Origin: Zopfochytrium polystomum
Taxonomy: Eukaryota > Chytridiomycota > Chytridiomycetes > Chytridiales > Chytridiaceae
DNA length: 64,000 nt
Assembly (NCBI GenBank): GCA_025765615.1
Contig: JAIVFJ010000054.1
Span: 62,001 to 126,000 of the forward strand
Direction of reading: 5' to 3'
Made by a program: the position numbers and the translations under genes. Every line of letters begins with the position of its first letter. Positions within the stretch are counted from its first letter, which is position 1. The notes under the pieces are model-generated. The model saw only the letters and a program-made list of their open reading frames with translations. It was not told the origin of the DNA and did not search any database. Shown here piece by piece: positions 44,886 to 55,041 of this stretch.

Positions 44886-45983
44886 TTATTGCTTCTTGAC
44901 CTTTTTCAAAGGCCGCTCTTCTGATGCAGGCTCCGCCTTGGCCGCTGCCTTCTTCTTCAGCACCTTTACTGGAGTCGACGGTAGCTCCTGTGACTCCTCC
45001 TTTACGGCCGTTGCGCCCCCATGTGCGTCGTCGTCCCGATCGGCCTTCCGCTTCTTGGATAGGCTCTCCTCCGCGCCATCCGATTTCGGCGTGGCCTTGC
45101 CGATGCTCTTTTTCCCTTCGCCGTTCTTCTTCTTCTTGGCCTTCACGGGCGTTTCTTGCGCCTCCTCCGGGCCCGCCGCACCTTCACCGGCGACTTCGTC
45201 GGCGTTGTTGGTGCCAGCGTCGGCACCGGCACCGGCACCGGCATCGGCGGCGTCCACCATGTCCTCATCATCGTCGAACGTAATGTGCGACGCCTTGGCC
45301 GGCTTCGTCCGCTTCTTGGCCGGTTTGTCGGCTTTGCCCTTGGATCCGACGTCTTGCTCCTCCTGATCCGCCGCGTGCTCGGCGGCCGCATCCGTCGTCG
45401 TCCCCTCCGCCTCCGCTGCCTGCTCCTCCTCCTCCTCCTCCTCCTCCTCCCCCACCACCTCCTCCTCCTCCTGATCAACAATGTCGTCGCCAAGGTCCTC
45501 CGCAGACTCGCCCGGCCGCACGAGGACGGGAAGCGTCTCGACGGCCGCGGAGCACTCCCACTCGAGGTTGGTGGCTAGGGACTGCAGCTGGAGCAGGACG
45601 TGGGCGGGCACGTCGGGGCCGGCCGTGGCTTCGCCGTCTTGGCCGCCGCCGCCGTTGTTGTTGTTGTTGTTGTTGTCGGTGTTCTTGGTGTCGTCGTCGT
45701 CGTCGTCCTCGTCGTCGTCGCCGTCGTCGTCTTTGTCGTCGTTGTCGTTTCCGTCGTTGTCGTCGCCGTCGTTGCGGTCGTCGTCATCGCCATCCCCGCC
45801 GCTGCTTGCGTGCTTCCGCCGGCGCTGCTGCTTCGCGGGTGGCGGCGGCGCGCGCGGCGCGGCGGTGCAGGCGGAGAGGAAGACGGCGACGCGCTGGCGG
45901 GCCGCGCGCAGGGTGGAGCGCGCCGGCTGGAGGACGTCCAGATGGAGGGGGAAGGTGTTTGGCGGCAGCGATGTGAGCGCCAT
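44886..45983 (-). CDS. Acidic/basic low-complexity, probably nuclear protein
   Basis: Not recognised. Single exon, 365 aa, ATG at 45983 (upstream in-frame codons lack ATG). A short non-repetitive N-terminus (LPPNTFPLHLDVLQPARSTL) is followed by a long Asp/Asn/Gly run and a second conserved-looking block (LLQLQSLATNLEWECSAAVE). Then come Glu runs and a Lys-rich C-terminus with several KKKK/KKRK-type clusters ending KKVKKQ. Alternating acidic and basic blocks are typical of nucleolar or histone-chaperone proteins; I infer only a nuclear location. The stop is 15 bp from the reductase stop on the other strand. Confidence 0.6.
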   Translation of the reverse strand: MALTSLPPNTFPLHLDVLQPARSTLRAARQRVAVFLSACTAAPRAPPPPAKQQRRRKHASSGGDGDDDDRNDGDDNDGNDNDDKDDDGDDDEDDDDDDTKNTDNNNNNNNGGGGQDGEATAGPDVPAHVLLQLQSLATNLEWECSAAVETLPVLVRPGESAEDLGDDIVDQEEEEVVGEEEEEEEEEQAAEAEGTTTDAAAEHAADQEEQDVGSKGKADKPAKKRTKPAKASHITFDDDEDMVDAADAGAGAGADAGTNNADEVAGEGAAGPEEAQETPVKAKKKKNGEGKKSIGKATPKSDGAEESLSKKRKADRDDDAHGGATAVKEESQELPSTPVKVLKKKAAAKAEPASEERPLKKVKKQ

Positions 45984-46795
45984 GTCAAGATCTGTGTGGG
46001 ATGCCGCCCCAGTCAAGCAAGCAAGGCAAAGGCAAAAAAAAGAAAGAAAGAACGAGGAGGAGGGAAACAGGCTGCGTCTGTCTGTCTGGCTGGCTGTCTG
46101 TCTGTCTATCTGTCTGTCTGTCTGTCTGCCTGTCTGTCTGTCTGTCTGTCTGTCTGTCGCGGCCTTCCCCTTCCTTCCAGAGCATTGACAGTATTTTACC
46201 GCTTATCAAGACGGAAGCCTTCTCCAATTTCTCCAATGGACAGCCAAAAGAACCATTTCATTTTGGCTCGGCCAAAGGCTCTGCCGCCGCGAACCGTTAC
46301 AGGACATGGCCTTCTCCGTTTCAACCGGAACCACTCAGAAGCGAACTAGGAATTCACAGCCATAGTAACAAAGGTGGGTTCTACCAGATTTTAAGAAAGT
46401 TGCTCTATATTCACACTTTACGGTGGAATCTTCATAGTTTTTAATAAATGGGCTTAAACTGACACACCATTTTTTTTTTGTTTAATTTGGCCAAGTGTAT
46501 GAAGACTTTTGTCCCCTGACTGTACAACGTGAAGGTTTTGAGTGGGTGTCAATCCATTTTGGCGCCTCCAAATACAGTCGAACGCTTGCGAAGTCCATTT
46601 GGTTGTCCTCTCTGCGTTGGCCCAGTACCATTCGCCGACTCCCATCTTTTCTTTTCCTCTTCTAACTGCGCGCAGCCGGAGATGACCAGTCCCACAACGG
46701 GCGTTACGTATCTTTATTTTGAAGCAAAGGGAAGGGAAAGAAAGAGAGAGAGAAAAAAAGAACTCCGGAGGTTGGGAAAACGTGACTACCCGCCA
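45984..46795. other. Intergenic with (CTGT)n repeat
   Basis: A tetranucleotide CTGT repeat with few interruptions spans about 46077-46158, directly upstream of the acidic protein gene on the minus strand. The remainder, to the COA8 stop at 46796, holds no recognisable gene. Confidence 0.6.
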
Positions 46796-47605
46796 CTATC
46801 GTACAGAGACGCCGTGCGCACGATAGAGCGAGGACGACGGTCGCGACGAAAGTTTCGTGATCGCGTGGTGAATCGACCGATCGACCTGCCGCAGCTGAGC
46901 TCCCGCCGATTCAACCACCTCGACCGCCACCCGTCCGGCAACGTCTGCGTACGCCCGCAGCGCGACCCCAAGCATGCCAAAGTTTTCGCGGTTCCACGCC
47001 CGTCGGTACGCCCGGTGACGGTCCCGCGCACCGTCCAGGTACTCGCGGTAGAATCGAGAGAGGTCTGATGCGTCTGCTGGTGCGCCTGTTGACTCCAAAA
47101 CTTTTTTTCCCCAATAAGACGCGTTAGCGATGGGATCTGAGGGAAGGTGGCGAGAAAATCGGGGTCTCACTCTTTTGCTCAAAGCTTGTCTTGGAGGCGA
47201 TAAAGTCTGCGTTATTGCCGGCCCAGAACTTGTGGTGCATCTCTTGAACCTGCTCGCGGCGCCGCTGCCACTCCCGCATCTGGCAGAGAGAGGTTAACCT
47301 TGTTACAATCTACAGCTTGACAAGAACGGAGGGCGATCGCAGGCGACAAGGACGGGATGGGGACGCGACTCAACTGCATCGGATCTCGGTTCGTTGCTGC
47401 TGGGGTGCCGGATCATGCGGATGGCCGACAGGGGATGCGGGCTCGATACCTCCAGGGGGGGCACGAGTCGCGCCACTCGACGGGCGAGCGCCGACGACGA
47501 CAACGACGGCATCGGACCTGCTTGGTTAGGTCGGGGGGAGGAGTGTTGTTGAGCGGGGGCGGAAGATCCGGGCAGATGGACGACGGACGACGCACCTCGA
47601 GTCAT
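46796..47605 (-). CDS. COA8: COA8/APOPT1-like cytochrome c oxidase assembly factor
   Basis: COA8 is a mitochondrial matrix protein protecting complex IV from oxidative damage. Proposed exons 47605-47375, 47279-47171 and 47136-46796 join in frame to 226 aa. The middle exon has the family core REWQRRREQVQEMHHKFWAG followed by NNADFIASKTSFEQK. The last exon has DLSRFYREYLDGARDRHRAY and RRAWNRENFGMLG, matching the human FYKEFL...YYNRDWYKRNF region. Exon 1 is Ser/Ala/Arg-rich (a plausible presequence) with RHPSSNEPRS at the position of the family's HP..SNLRP motif. The junction between exons 1 and 2 is the weakest part. Acidic residues are few and helices predominate, as in the family. Confidence 0.82.
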
Positions 47606-48845
47606 TTTTCTTTTGTCTTGTTACCCTCTTTTGTACGTTTTTTTCTTTTTGTTTTTGTTTTAATTGATTGATTGACTGACTGACTGGCCGACTGACTGAC
47701 ACGTGTTGACAAGGCTAGAGAAACAAAAATTTGGAGAACGAAACGAGGCTTGTCGGCCTCCTCCTGCCCTCACGATTGCTCTGCCTCCAATGCCTGTCAC
47801 AAGGAGATGCCAATTTGATCTCACCTCCAAACTGCGCACTGTGCGGCTTGTCCTCCATGGGACCCAAAAACATTGCTGCAGAAATGGGTGTCCCTCGTTC
47901 GTGTGACTGCATGTAATGAAGGATGCACCTCTGATGTGGTCTGTCATTACAATCAAGGGAAATGCAAAGAGGAAATGATTGCTGTGTGGGTTGAAGGATG
48001 TGGTGCGCGATGGTCAGATCCAAACAATTCATGCTTTTAAGATCACGTGCTGTGCCTGCACTGCTCATCCAGTGCAAGAGGCTGTTTTGATTCAGTGGAT
48101 CATGTCACTGATCAACAATGGATACCCTGCTTCATCTCTCTCCATTCGCACCACCATGCGTGGACTGGTTTGGGGTGGATCTGCACCTGTAAGCCTGTTG
48201 GGCCTGTTAGCTCTTGTTGCACTGCATTGCTTCCCCCTCTTGCAGAAGGTTTACTGTCTCCACTGGATGGATGCATGGGTTCATGATGTGCCATTCTTTG
48301 GTTTGGAGGCAGTGTACCACCAATCACACTGTTGGTCTCCCCAAAGACATTCCTGTCCTCCCCTGTCTCATTCAGATAGCTGATTGGACTCTGCCTTGCT
48401 CATGGAAGCAGAGATCCAGGTGAACGCAGGCAAGGGCTTTTGATGTTGCTGAGATTAAAACTTCATCCTTGGACTCCAAAGTCTCATCCTTTTTGGATTT
48501 CCTTGTTCGCTGGAGTGATCACTAGGAAATCTGGAACCTGGACAAGGTGCCTGCATCAGGCAGAGGACTGGTTGTGGATTTTTTCAAATGAACTATCCAC
48601 AAACGCAAGATATTGTTTGTCTTTTTCGTATATTTTGTACTTCCCAGATACCAAAAAAACAGAGAGGCGGTGGAATGAAGAAGCATTCAGAACTGATATG
48701 CTGAAGCGCGGAAGCGTGGATATATGATATTGTCTCTATCTTGAGAAGAAGCAAATTCATGAGAATTCAATCGAAGTAAAACATAGATGTATTTTTATTT
48801 ATTTGGCAGCCTAATAAAAGAAATCTGTTGTCACCACTTCTGACA
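47606..48845. other. Intergenic, no gene seen
   Basis: About 1.2 kb left of the LTR cluster. Short frames only. A GACT/GACTG-rich tract occurs at about 47660-47700. No transposase or reverse-transcriptase fragment could be recognised in any frame. Confidence 0.5.
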
Positions 48846-48850
48846 CCCTG

Positions 48851-49204
48851 TTGTTATGAATCACCCTCTGGAAACCTCTGGAACCTTCTAGAACATTCCT
48901 TCATGGAACCTTCTGGAACCTTCTGGAACCTTCTAGAACATTCCTTCATGGAACCTTGTGGAACCTTCTGGAACCTTCTTTGCTTTCCTGACTTGTCTTG
49001 TTGTCATTGGTATCATTGGTATCATTGTATTACTAATTGCTCTTTCTGGAACTTTCTTTGAGTCTTGACAAGGAACACTCTCAAAAGGTATAAAAGGGGG
49101 ATGGGGGACCTGTCCCATCCCTCAAGTGAATTATTGTTTCCAATACAATCATCACTCCTCTCAGTTCCTTGTCTGCCTTGCCCTGTCCTGCCATGTTCCT
49201 GACA
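48851..49204 (+). mobile_element. Solo LTR, family 1 (copy R1), with target-site duplication
   Basis: 354 bp from TGTTATGAATCACC to TGTTCCTGACA, with the TG...CA ends of an LTR. It is flanked by exact CCTGT at 48846-48850 and 49205-49209. A TATA box (GGTATAAAAGG, about 49087-49097) sits two-thirds along, defining U3 to its left and R/U5 to its right, so the orientation is plus. No internal retroelement sequence adjoins it. Two further copies lie nearby in the opposite orientation. Confidence 0.93.
48880..48977 (+). promoter_or_regulatory. Heat-shock-element-like pentamer array in LTR U3
   Basis: Alternating GAA and TTC triplets recur every 5 bp (GAA at 48880, 48890, 48905, 48915, 48925, 48935, 48950, 48960, 48970; TTC at 48885, 48895, 48910, 48920, 48930, 48940, 48965, 48975). 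Only one imperfect unit (TTG at 48955) and two skipped positions interrupt it. This is the nGAAnnTTCn pattern recognised by trimeric HSF. The array ends about 110 bp upstream of the TATA box. Binding is inferred, not shown. Confidence 0.75.
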
Positions 49205-49276
49205 CCTGTCAGCTGACCTGTGCGTATACCCAAGCATCTCACACCGCACTGCAAGCTGTCATCTTCTTGCCCCATC

Positions 49277-49461
49277 TGTAAACAGTCTTCTCTGAGTGAG
49301 TGAGTGGAAGGAGTGAATGAAGTGGAGATGTGTGTTTGTGGGTGGTCCTTCTCCCCAACTTGGAGAGAAAGTGAAAAAACTCCGTTATGAATTTTGATAC
49401 ATAAAGATGATATGCATGCTATAATAGTTGCTAGGTGAGTGTGACCAGCACAGATTAAAAA
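49277..49461 (-). mobile_element. Truncated LTR, family 2 (copy B)
   Basis: 185 bp starting TGTAAACAGTC, matching 50317-50500 and the reverse complement of copy A. The match runs to the A run after GACCAGCACAGATT and then stops exactly where the family-1 LTR begins (49462). The rest of the LTR is not found on the other side of that insertion, so this copy is deleted, not merely interrupted. Confidence 0.8.
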
Positions 49462-49733
49462 TGTCAGGAACAGGGCAGGACAGGACAAGGCAGACAAGGA
49501 ACTGAGAGGAGTGATGATTGTATTGGAAACAATAATTCACTTGAGGGATGGGACAGGTCCCCCATCCCCCTTTTATACCTTTTGAGAGTGTTCCTTGTCA
49601 AGACTCCAAGAAAGTTCCAGAAAGAGCAATTAGTAATACAATGATACCAATGATACCAATGACAACAAGACAAGTCAGGAAAGCAAAGAAGGTTCCAGAA
49701 GGTTCCAGAAGGTTCCAGAGGGTGATTCATAAC
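49462..49733 (-). mobile_element. LTR, family 1 (copy R2), shortened GAA/TTC array
   Basis: 272 bp, reverse complement of copy R1 with a shorter pentamer array (three GGTTCCAGAA-type units). It begins (on +) TGTCAGGAACAGGG and ends GGTGATTCATAAC, lacking the terminal base before the next copy starts. Confidence 0.88.
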
Positions 49734-50041
49734 TGTCAGGAACAGGGCAGGACAGGACAAGGCAGACAAGGAACTGAGAGGAGTGATGATTGTATTGGAA
49801 ACAATAATTCACTTGAGGGATGGGACAGGTCCCCCATCCCCCTTTTATACCTTTTGAGAGTGTTCCTTGTCAAGACTCCAAGAAAGTTCCAGAAAGAGCA
49901 ATTAGTAATACAATGATACCAATGATACCAATGACAACAAGACAAGTCAGGAAAGCAAAGAAGGTTCCAGAAGGTTCCACAAGGTTCCATGAAGGAATGT
50001 TCTAGAAAGTTCCGGAGGTTTCCAGAGGGTGATTCATAACA
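49734..50041 (-). mobile_element. LTR, family 1 (copy R3), directly abutting R2
   Basis: 308 bp, same orientation as R2, from TGTCAGGAACAGGG to GATTCATAACA. Head-to-tail with R2 with no internal region between them. Flanks outside the pair (AAAAA and CAGTG) do not match, so no target-site duplication frames the pair. Confidence 0.88.
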
Positions 50042-50316
50042 CAGTGAGCAGACTATTTGACAGGGATTATCAGTGAGAGGGTGTGGAAACTGTGGATAGA
50101 TTCTGATCTCATGCTGAGTTGTACTTGGTGTGTCAGCCTTTGAAGATTCTGAGCGATGCAATGAAGTTTCACTGGAAATCTTGTCAGAGATTCAGAAAGC
50201 TTCGTCAAAGGCAGGGTACTGGTCACCCTGGGCAATAGTTCCTAGATCTCAACTTCAAGGTTGGATTATTGTCTGGAGCAGCAGCAGAAGCTTCAGAAGC
50301 AAATGCAAATGCCCCT

Positions 50317-50729
50317 TGTAAACAGTCTACTCTGAGTGAGTGAGTGGAAGGAGTGAATGAAGTGGAGATGTGTGTTTGTGGATGGTCCTTCTCCCCAACT
50401 TGGAGGAAAAGAGAATAAAAACTCTGTTAAGAATTATTATACATAATGATGATATACACGCTGTAATAGTTGCTAGGCAAGCGTGACCGGCACAGGGTAA
50501 AAACCTCTCCTATATTATCTGCTTGAGCAGAGGAGGAGGAAAACTGTTGACACTGGGTTTCTGTTCCACTTAATACTTGGAGTATTGGTCATCAGCGCAA
50601 GCCAGCGCCCAGGTCTGCATTGGCAGTGGCTTGCTCTCCCATGGGCATTGTGAGAACGAAAACTGACAGTCACAATAGGTTCGGGTCTGTCTTGTGCCTC
50701 TTGCTGCTACCAGTCAGTTCCGCCTAACA
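50317..50729 (-). mobile_element. Solo LTR, family 2 (copy C), with target-site duplication
   Basis: 413 bp from TGTAAACAGTCTACTC to CCGCCTAACA on the + strand, the reverse complement of copy A at 5213-5623 over its whole length. Flanked by exact CCCCT at 50312-50316 and 50730-50734. This copy fixes the ends of the family. Confidence 0.93.
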
Positions 50730-50734
50730 CCCCT

Positions 50735-51472
50735 CATCAGGCTGTTAAAGCAGGTTGTGAGGATTCGAAATAAGGGACAACCTTGGAGAATGGTTCTTGA
50801 GCAGGGGGAAATCTGGATCAGTCCTGATCGAGAAAATTGAACTGAATTTCAAAGGTGCCTCTCCCAGACCTTTTCAGTTTGCAAATCAAACTAGGGTTTC
50901 CATGCTCCCCCTTTCAGCAGGAAAGGCGTTGAACTGGGGTGAAGCCTCTTTGTTGAGGATGGACAACTTCAGCTCAGAGTACCATTTAAGTGGAAGTTGA
51001 TTTCTGTCAGACAGGGACATCCTCAGCAACAGTCAGCCAGCCCGGGAAAGAGCAGAGTTTATGCAGACAATGCACTTCAGTGATGGATTGAGACAGGAAT
51101 GCCGCATGCAACATACGCATTAATGCGCTTGCAAAGGCAAGGAAGTGGAGATGGTCGGCGTAATGGCAACACCTGCTTCAGATGACTCCTTTTGAACGAA
51201 ATCTCCAAGTTGGACGAGAAAGAATCCTGGTAAAGCTGGTCAAATTCTTTGACTTCTTTTTGCTTTGCTTTTTTTCCATCTAACAGTCATTCCATCAAAA
51301 CTCTGATCAACTGAACAATAAGTGACCATTGAACATTTTCCCAACTGGTTGGATCAGTCCCTTCAACCCTCCCCCAGAAGAAAAAAAAAAAAAATAAAAA
51401 AATAGTGAGGCCCAAGGTGGCTTTGTTGCCACCATTATGAATTCTTTTTTGTTTCATTTTTCTCTTCGATTT

Positions 51473-51507
<35 letters not shown>

Positions 51508-51603
51508 TCTTGCTGTTTTTCCGGTTTCTCCCTCGTCACCCACCGAATGTCTGCGAGAAACACGCCCCCACAACAACAACAACAACAGCAACAACAACAC
51601 TCA
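50735..51603. other. Intergenic with long T homopolymer
   Basis: No gene recognised. A T run of about 30 (about 51474-51506) lies next to the 3' end of the smgGDS gene. A-rich tract at about 51380-51400. Confidence 0.5.
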
Positions 51604-54600
51604 TCACAGGCTCCGGAGAAGCCGGCTGGCCGCATCCTTGATTTTCAAACCCTCTTCCGCCACCAACGACGACGCGGACCCGTGCACCACCTCGACCTCG
51701 CTCAGCTTCGAGTTGCCTGGTTTGCCCGACTTGGTGCCCGTTCGCGTTATCGGAGGTGGCGCTGACGCCTTGAACGGAGAACCCGAAGCGACCGTCGCTG
51801 CTGCCGCGGCGCCGACTCTCGGGGCCGAGCTCTTCTGGTCGGCTTGTGCGAGGACGCGCAGAATAGTCGCCCGCAGTGCTTGAGAGGCAATCTCTTTGAA
51901 CGGTGCTGCAAAAGTGGGCAAACATTAGCTCATTCCACTAGTCCACACGCACACGGAGACTGGAATGAAAAGAAAGAAAAAAGTTGTTCTCAAACATACC
52001 ATCGGCCGTTGCGAGAGTGCCTATAAGGAGACACACGTTCACTTTAATTTCGTCCACATAGTGCAGTTTCTCTTCCCGACTTGTTTCTGTCCCGTCCCCT
52101 GTAACGCCTTCTTCCGGTTGTGGGAGCCCGCTTTCCAGAATCGTTTTCGCCGTCGGCAACAAAGAAGAGTGATACTTCGTTATGGTGGGAATCGCTTGCG
52201 GATGGGCTGTCATAACTCAAAATCAGTTCTTGTCTCGTCCCTGGTCACACTTTACCATTTGCAATGAGGATCAGCGCTATCAAGCCTTCGTTTTGGACAA
52301 CGGGGAAGACTTGGCTTTCTGCAGGAAGCGCGTCAAAGTGAACATGATGCTGGTTGTCGCTGCCGTCATCTTGCCCATCTTCCGCTGCGCGGGACCGCGT
52401 TAGCAACGCCCCCGTTACAATTTGAATCAAAGGTGCGATCGAGTTTGCTTGAACGATGGTCTCGATAAATTGAGGGGCTTGATTGCTTGTAAGATTTCAA
52501 TCACAGCACCATTGGCCCAATTTACCATGTGAAAGGTGCGCAGTTCGGACAAGGTTCACAATGACACGAGAGCCCTCGCTGCGAACACCAGCCAGATTGT
52601 CGCCGGTAGACTTCCAAATATGATTTATAAGTTTGTTCAATGGAGCCTTCCCTTTTTGAGCGGGCGCCGTCTCCAAGTTGGCAAGTTTTGCTTGGTTCGA
52701 TGGTGGTTCCTCGCCCGTGATTATGCGGTAGGCGTTTAGTTCTTTGAGGCGCAGCAATCAGCGCGATTAGCAAAGGCACCGCCGGTTTGAAAGCTGTACG
52801 ATACCTTTTTGGCCTCCGCACAAGTTCTTCAAAATGCCTATGCACCCGAGGTGAACAGGCTTCAAGCCATCAATATCCAACAAGTCCGTCACGGGCCATA
52901 TAACTCCAATTTCTCCAAGGTAAGACCGGTCGAGTGCTGAGGGTATGTTCAGTTTGCCGACGCCGTCATCTCCAAAATACTTACGTGCAAGGGATAGGTT
53001 TTTCAGCGCTCCGATAACTGCGTGAATTACTTTCACACTACTCTTGGTTTCTTCTTTGACACCATTGGTCTTTACTCGGTCTGTTTCCAATTTCAGCAGC
53101 TCCAGCAAGGCAGGCGCAACATTCAGGTTTCTTATCAGGTTTGTGCAGGACTCGTCTGAGAAGTGATGTTAGAGGACAAACCGGGGAAAACAGCTGTGTG
53201 GCTTATTTAGTCGTACCGCTTCGCGCAAGATTCCCAATGCATAAGGCGCCAGACATTCTTATCTCATCTTCTTCTTGCTCTTTGCCTGAGCGCAGCCCCA
53301 GAGTCATCCAATGCTTAAAACGCTCCACCACACCAAGATCGTTCGGAATATCGATCATATTCGAATCTACGGCCGGAAATGTGAGCTTTCTATGGTATTC
53401 GATTTCTGGAAAATCTTCACCATTCATAGTTACAAGTGTCACTACACGGGAAATGTTTCGCCTAATGAGTGTATAGTCAGCAGATTCCTCGTCTTCAACC
53501 GCTTCTACGCTAAATGTTGGCAGATGGTCGATAAAGTCCATTAAATGTTGTAGAAAGTTGTCAGAAACGATAGCACGTTGGATGTGGTCTGCAGTAACGG
53601 GTTGAGTCAATGGAAACGACTAGTTTTAGCAAACTCACCTTTCTCGGCTATATGCTCCAATATCCCAGTGATAGCCTCAAGCACCTCCAGAGATGACATG
53701 AAAGAGTCCTCGTCCACCGTTGGAGCAATGATTGCCTCATGCTCCTCCCTAAGCACACGAAATAGGAGACGTAATCCACCCTCTTGCACAAACACTTCAA
53801 TTCCATCGTCTAAGACCAATGTTTGAGACATTGTCATTCAGGCGACGACACCGTACCACTCTCAACAAGGTTGGCAACGGCCCTCAACGCAGTCGAGCTG
53901 AATGGACGGCTGACTTCTCGGGTCAATGGATCATATCCAGCTTTGACAATCTTCAACAGGTTTGTAAGTCCCGACGACTTGATAATTTCCTGCTGCACAG
54001 GCTCTTCAGGCGGGAGCAGTTATGGTGTTAGCCGTTGAAGGGGTTCCACAAAGAGTTGTATCGGTACCATTGTCCATGCTTATATTGAGTACAGCTCCGC
54101 AAGCCATTTGGCAAATTGTCGTGTTCGAAGATGACAGGAATCCTGCTAATGCGGCCAAAGTTCCCGGAACTTCCAGGATCGCGTCGCGATTTGATTCTTG
54201 AAAACCCAAGAGTAAGCAGTTGAAACGTCTATCAAAATGCTGTGTAACGGATACCGTTGTCAAAGCAAAGGTTGGCCAACGCGCGAATAGCCTGAATAGT
54301 AAGCGATTCGGGTTTCTGGATGGCTTTGCTAATGACTAGTGCCTCGCCGAGGGGCGGAAGAAAGTTGATGTCCCCAATTGGTTTACGAGCGTCCTCTGAA
54401 GATTGGAACCGTTCAAAACCGAGCGGATAGACGGATCCGAGCAGAGCTCACCGGTTTTCGCACTCTCAGCCACAATTTTGGCGATGGTTGACGAGGCTTC
54501 AATATCGGCAGGCGTGGGGCTGTCACGCAGTCGCTCATTCGCCGAGATTAGAGTATCGCGTAAGAACTCCAGCAACTTGGTATTCGAGAAAATAGTTTTA

Positions 54601-54812
54601 CGCTCATCCTCTAGAGTACGGATGTTAAAAAAAAAATCAAACGCATCATCATCCCCCAAAAAAGTGCTAAGCCTCCGACCTGTCTTGGGGACGATTTTCA
54701 CGAGTATAGGAACGAGAGTGGCGGTGTCGCTGGACGCGGACCGACCGAGAAGCTGATTGATCTCTGACGATGCAAAGGACGATGGTAAGTCATCGCGTGG
54801 GAAGTGGTGCAT
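51604..54812 (-). CDS. smgGDS/RAP1GDS1-like armadillo-repeat GEF/chaperone
   Basis: SmgGDS binds prenylatable small GTPases (RhoA, Rap1) as an exchange factor/chaperone. Many exons between the ATG at 54812 and the stop at 51604; all blocks are in order on the minus strand, but I did not fix every junction. Armadillo-type segments: SSNTTICQMACGAVLNISMD, SLTIQAIRALANLCFDN, RMSGALCIGNLARS followed by DESCTNLIRNLNVAPALLEL, VKVIHAVIGALKNLSLARKY, PVHLGCIGILKNLCGG, and the terminal PFKEIASQALRATILRVLAQ. The GALxIGNxAR segment is the strongest match to RAP1GDS1. The last ~70 residues are Ser/Ala/Pro-rich and not conserved. Other ARM proteins remain a less likely alternative. Confidence 0.82.
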
Positions 54813-55041
54813 CGCGCGTCCGTTTGGATGACCAACCGTCCATGTCCTCGATGTGTCGCTGGGTTGTTGCTTGCGGTGGGAGGGCCCTAATTATTTAGTA
54901 TGAAGTTGTTTTATTTTTATTTTTTTTCTGTTTTTCTGGGTGCCCTGTTCAGCGACCACTGCGCCCCCCCCAAACACAACCAACAATCACCACGCACGCA
55001 CCCGCAAAGGAAAAATACGAAACGACAAAAAAAATAAACCC

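Noticed and set aside
46077..46158. CTGT repeats considered as a CRISPR-like or satellite array
   Set aside because: Simple tetranucleotide microsatellite with no spacers.
48851..50729. Whole LTR cluster considered as a degraded full-length retrotransposon
   Set aside because: No gag, protease, reverse-transcriptase or integrase fragment is recognisable in any frame between the LTRs, and the two LTR families differ.
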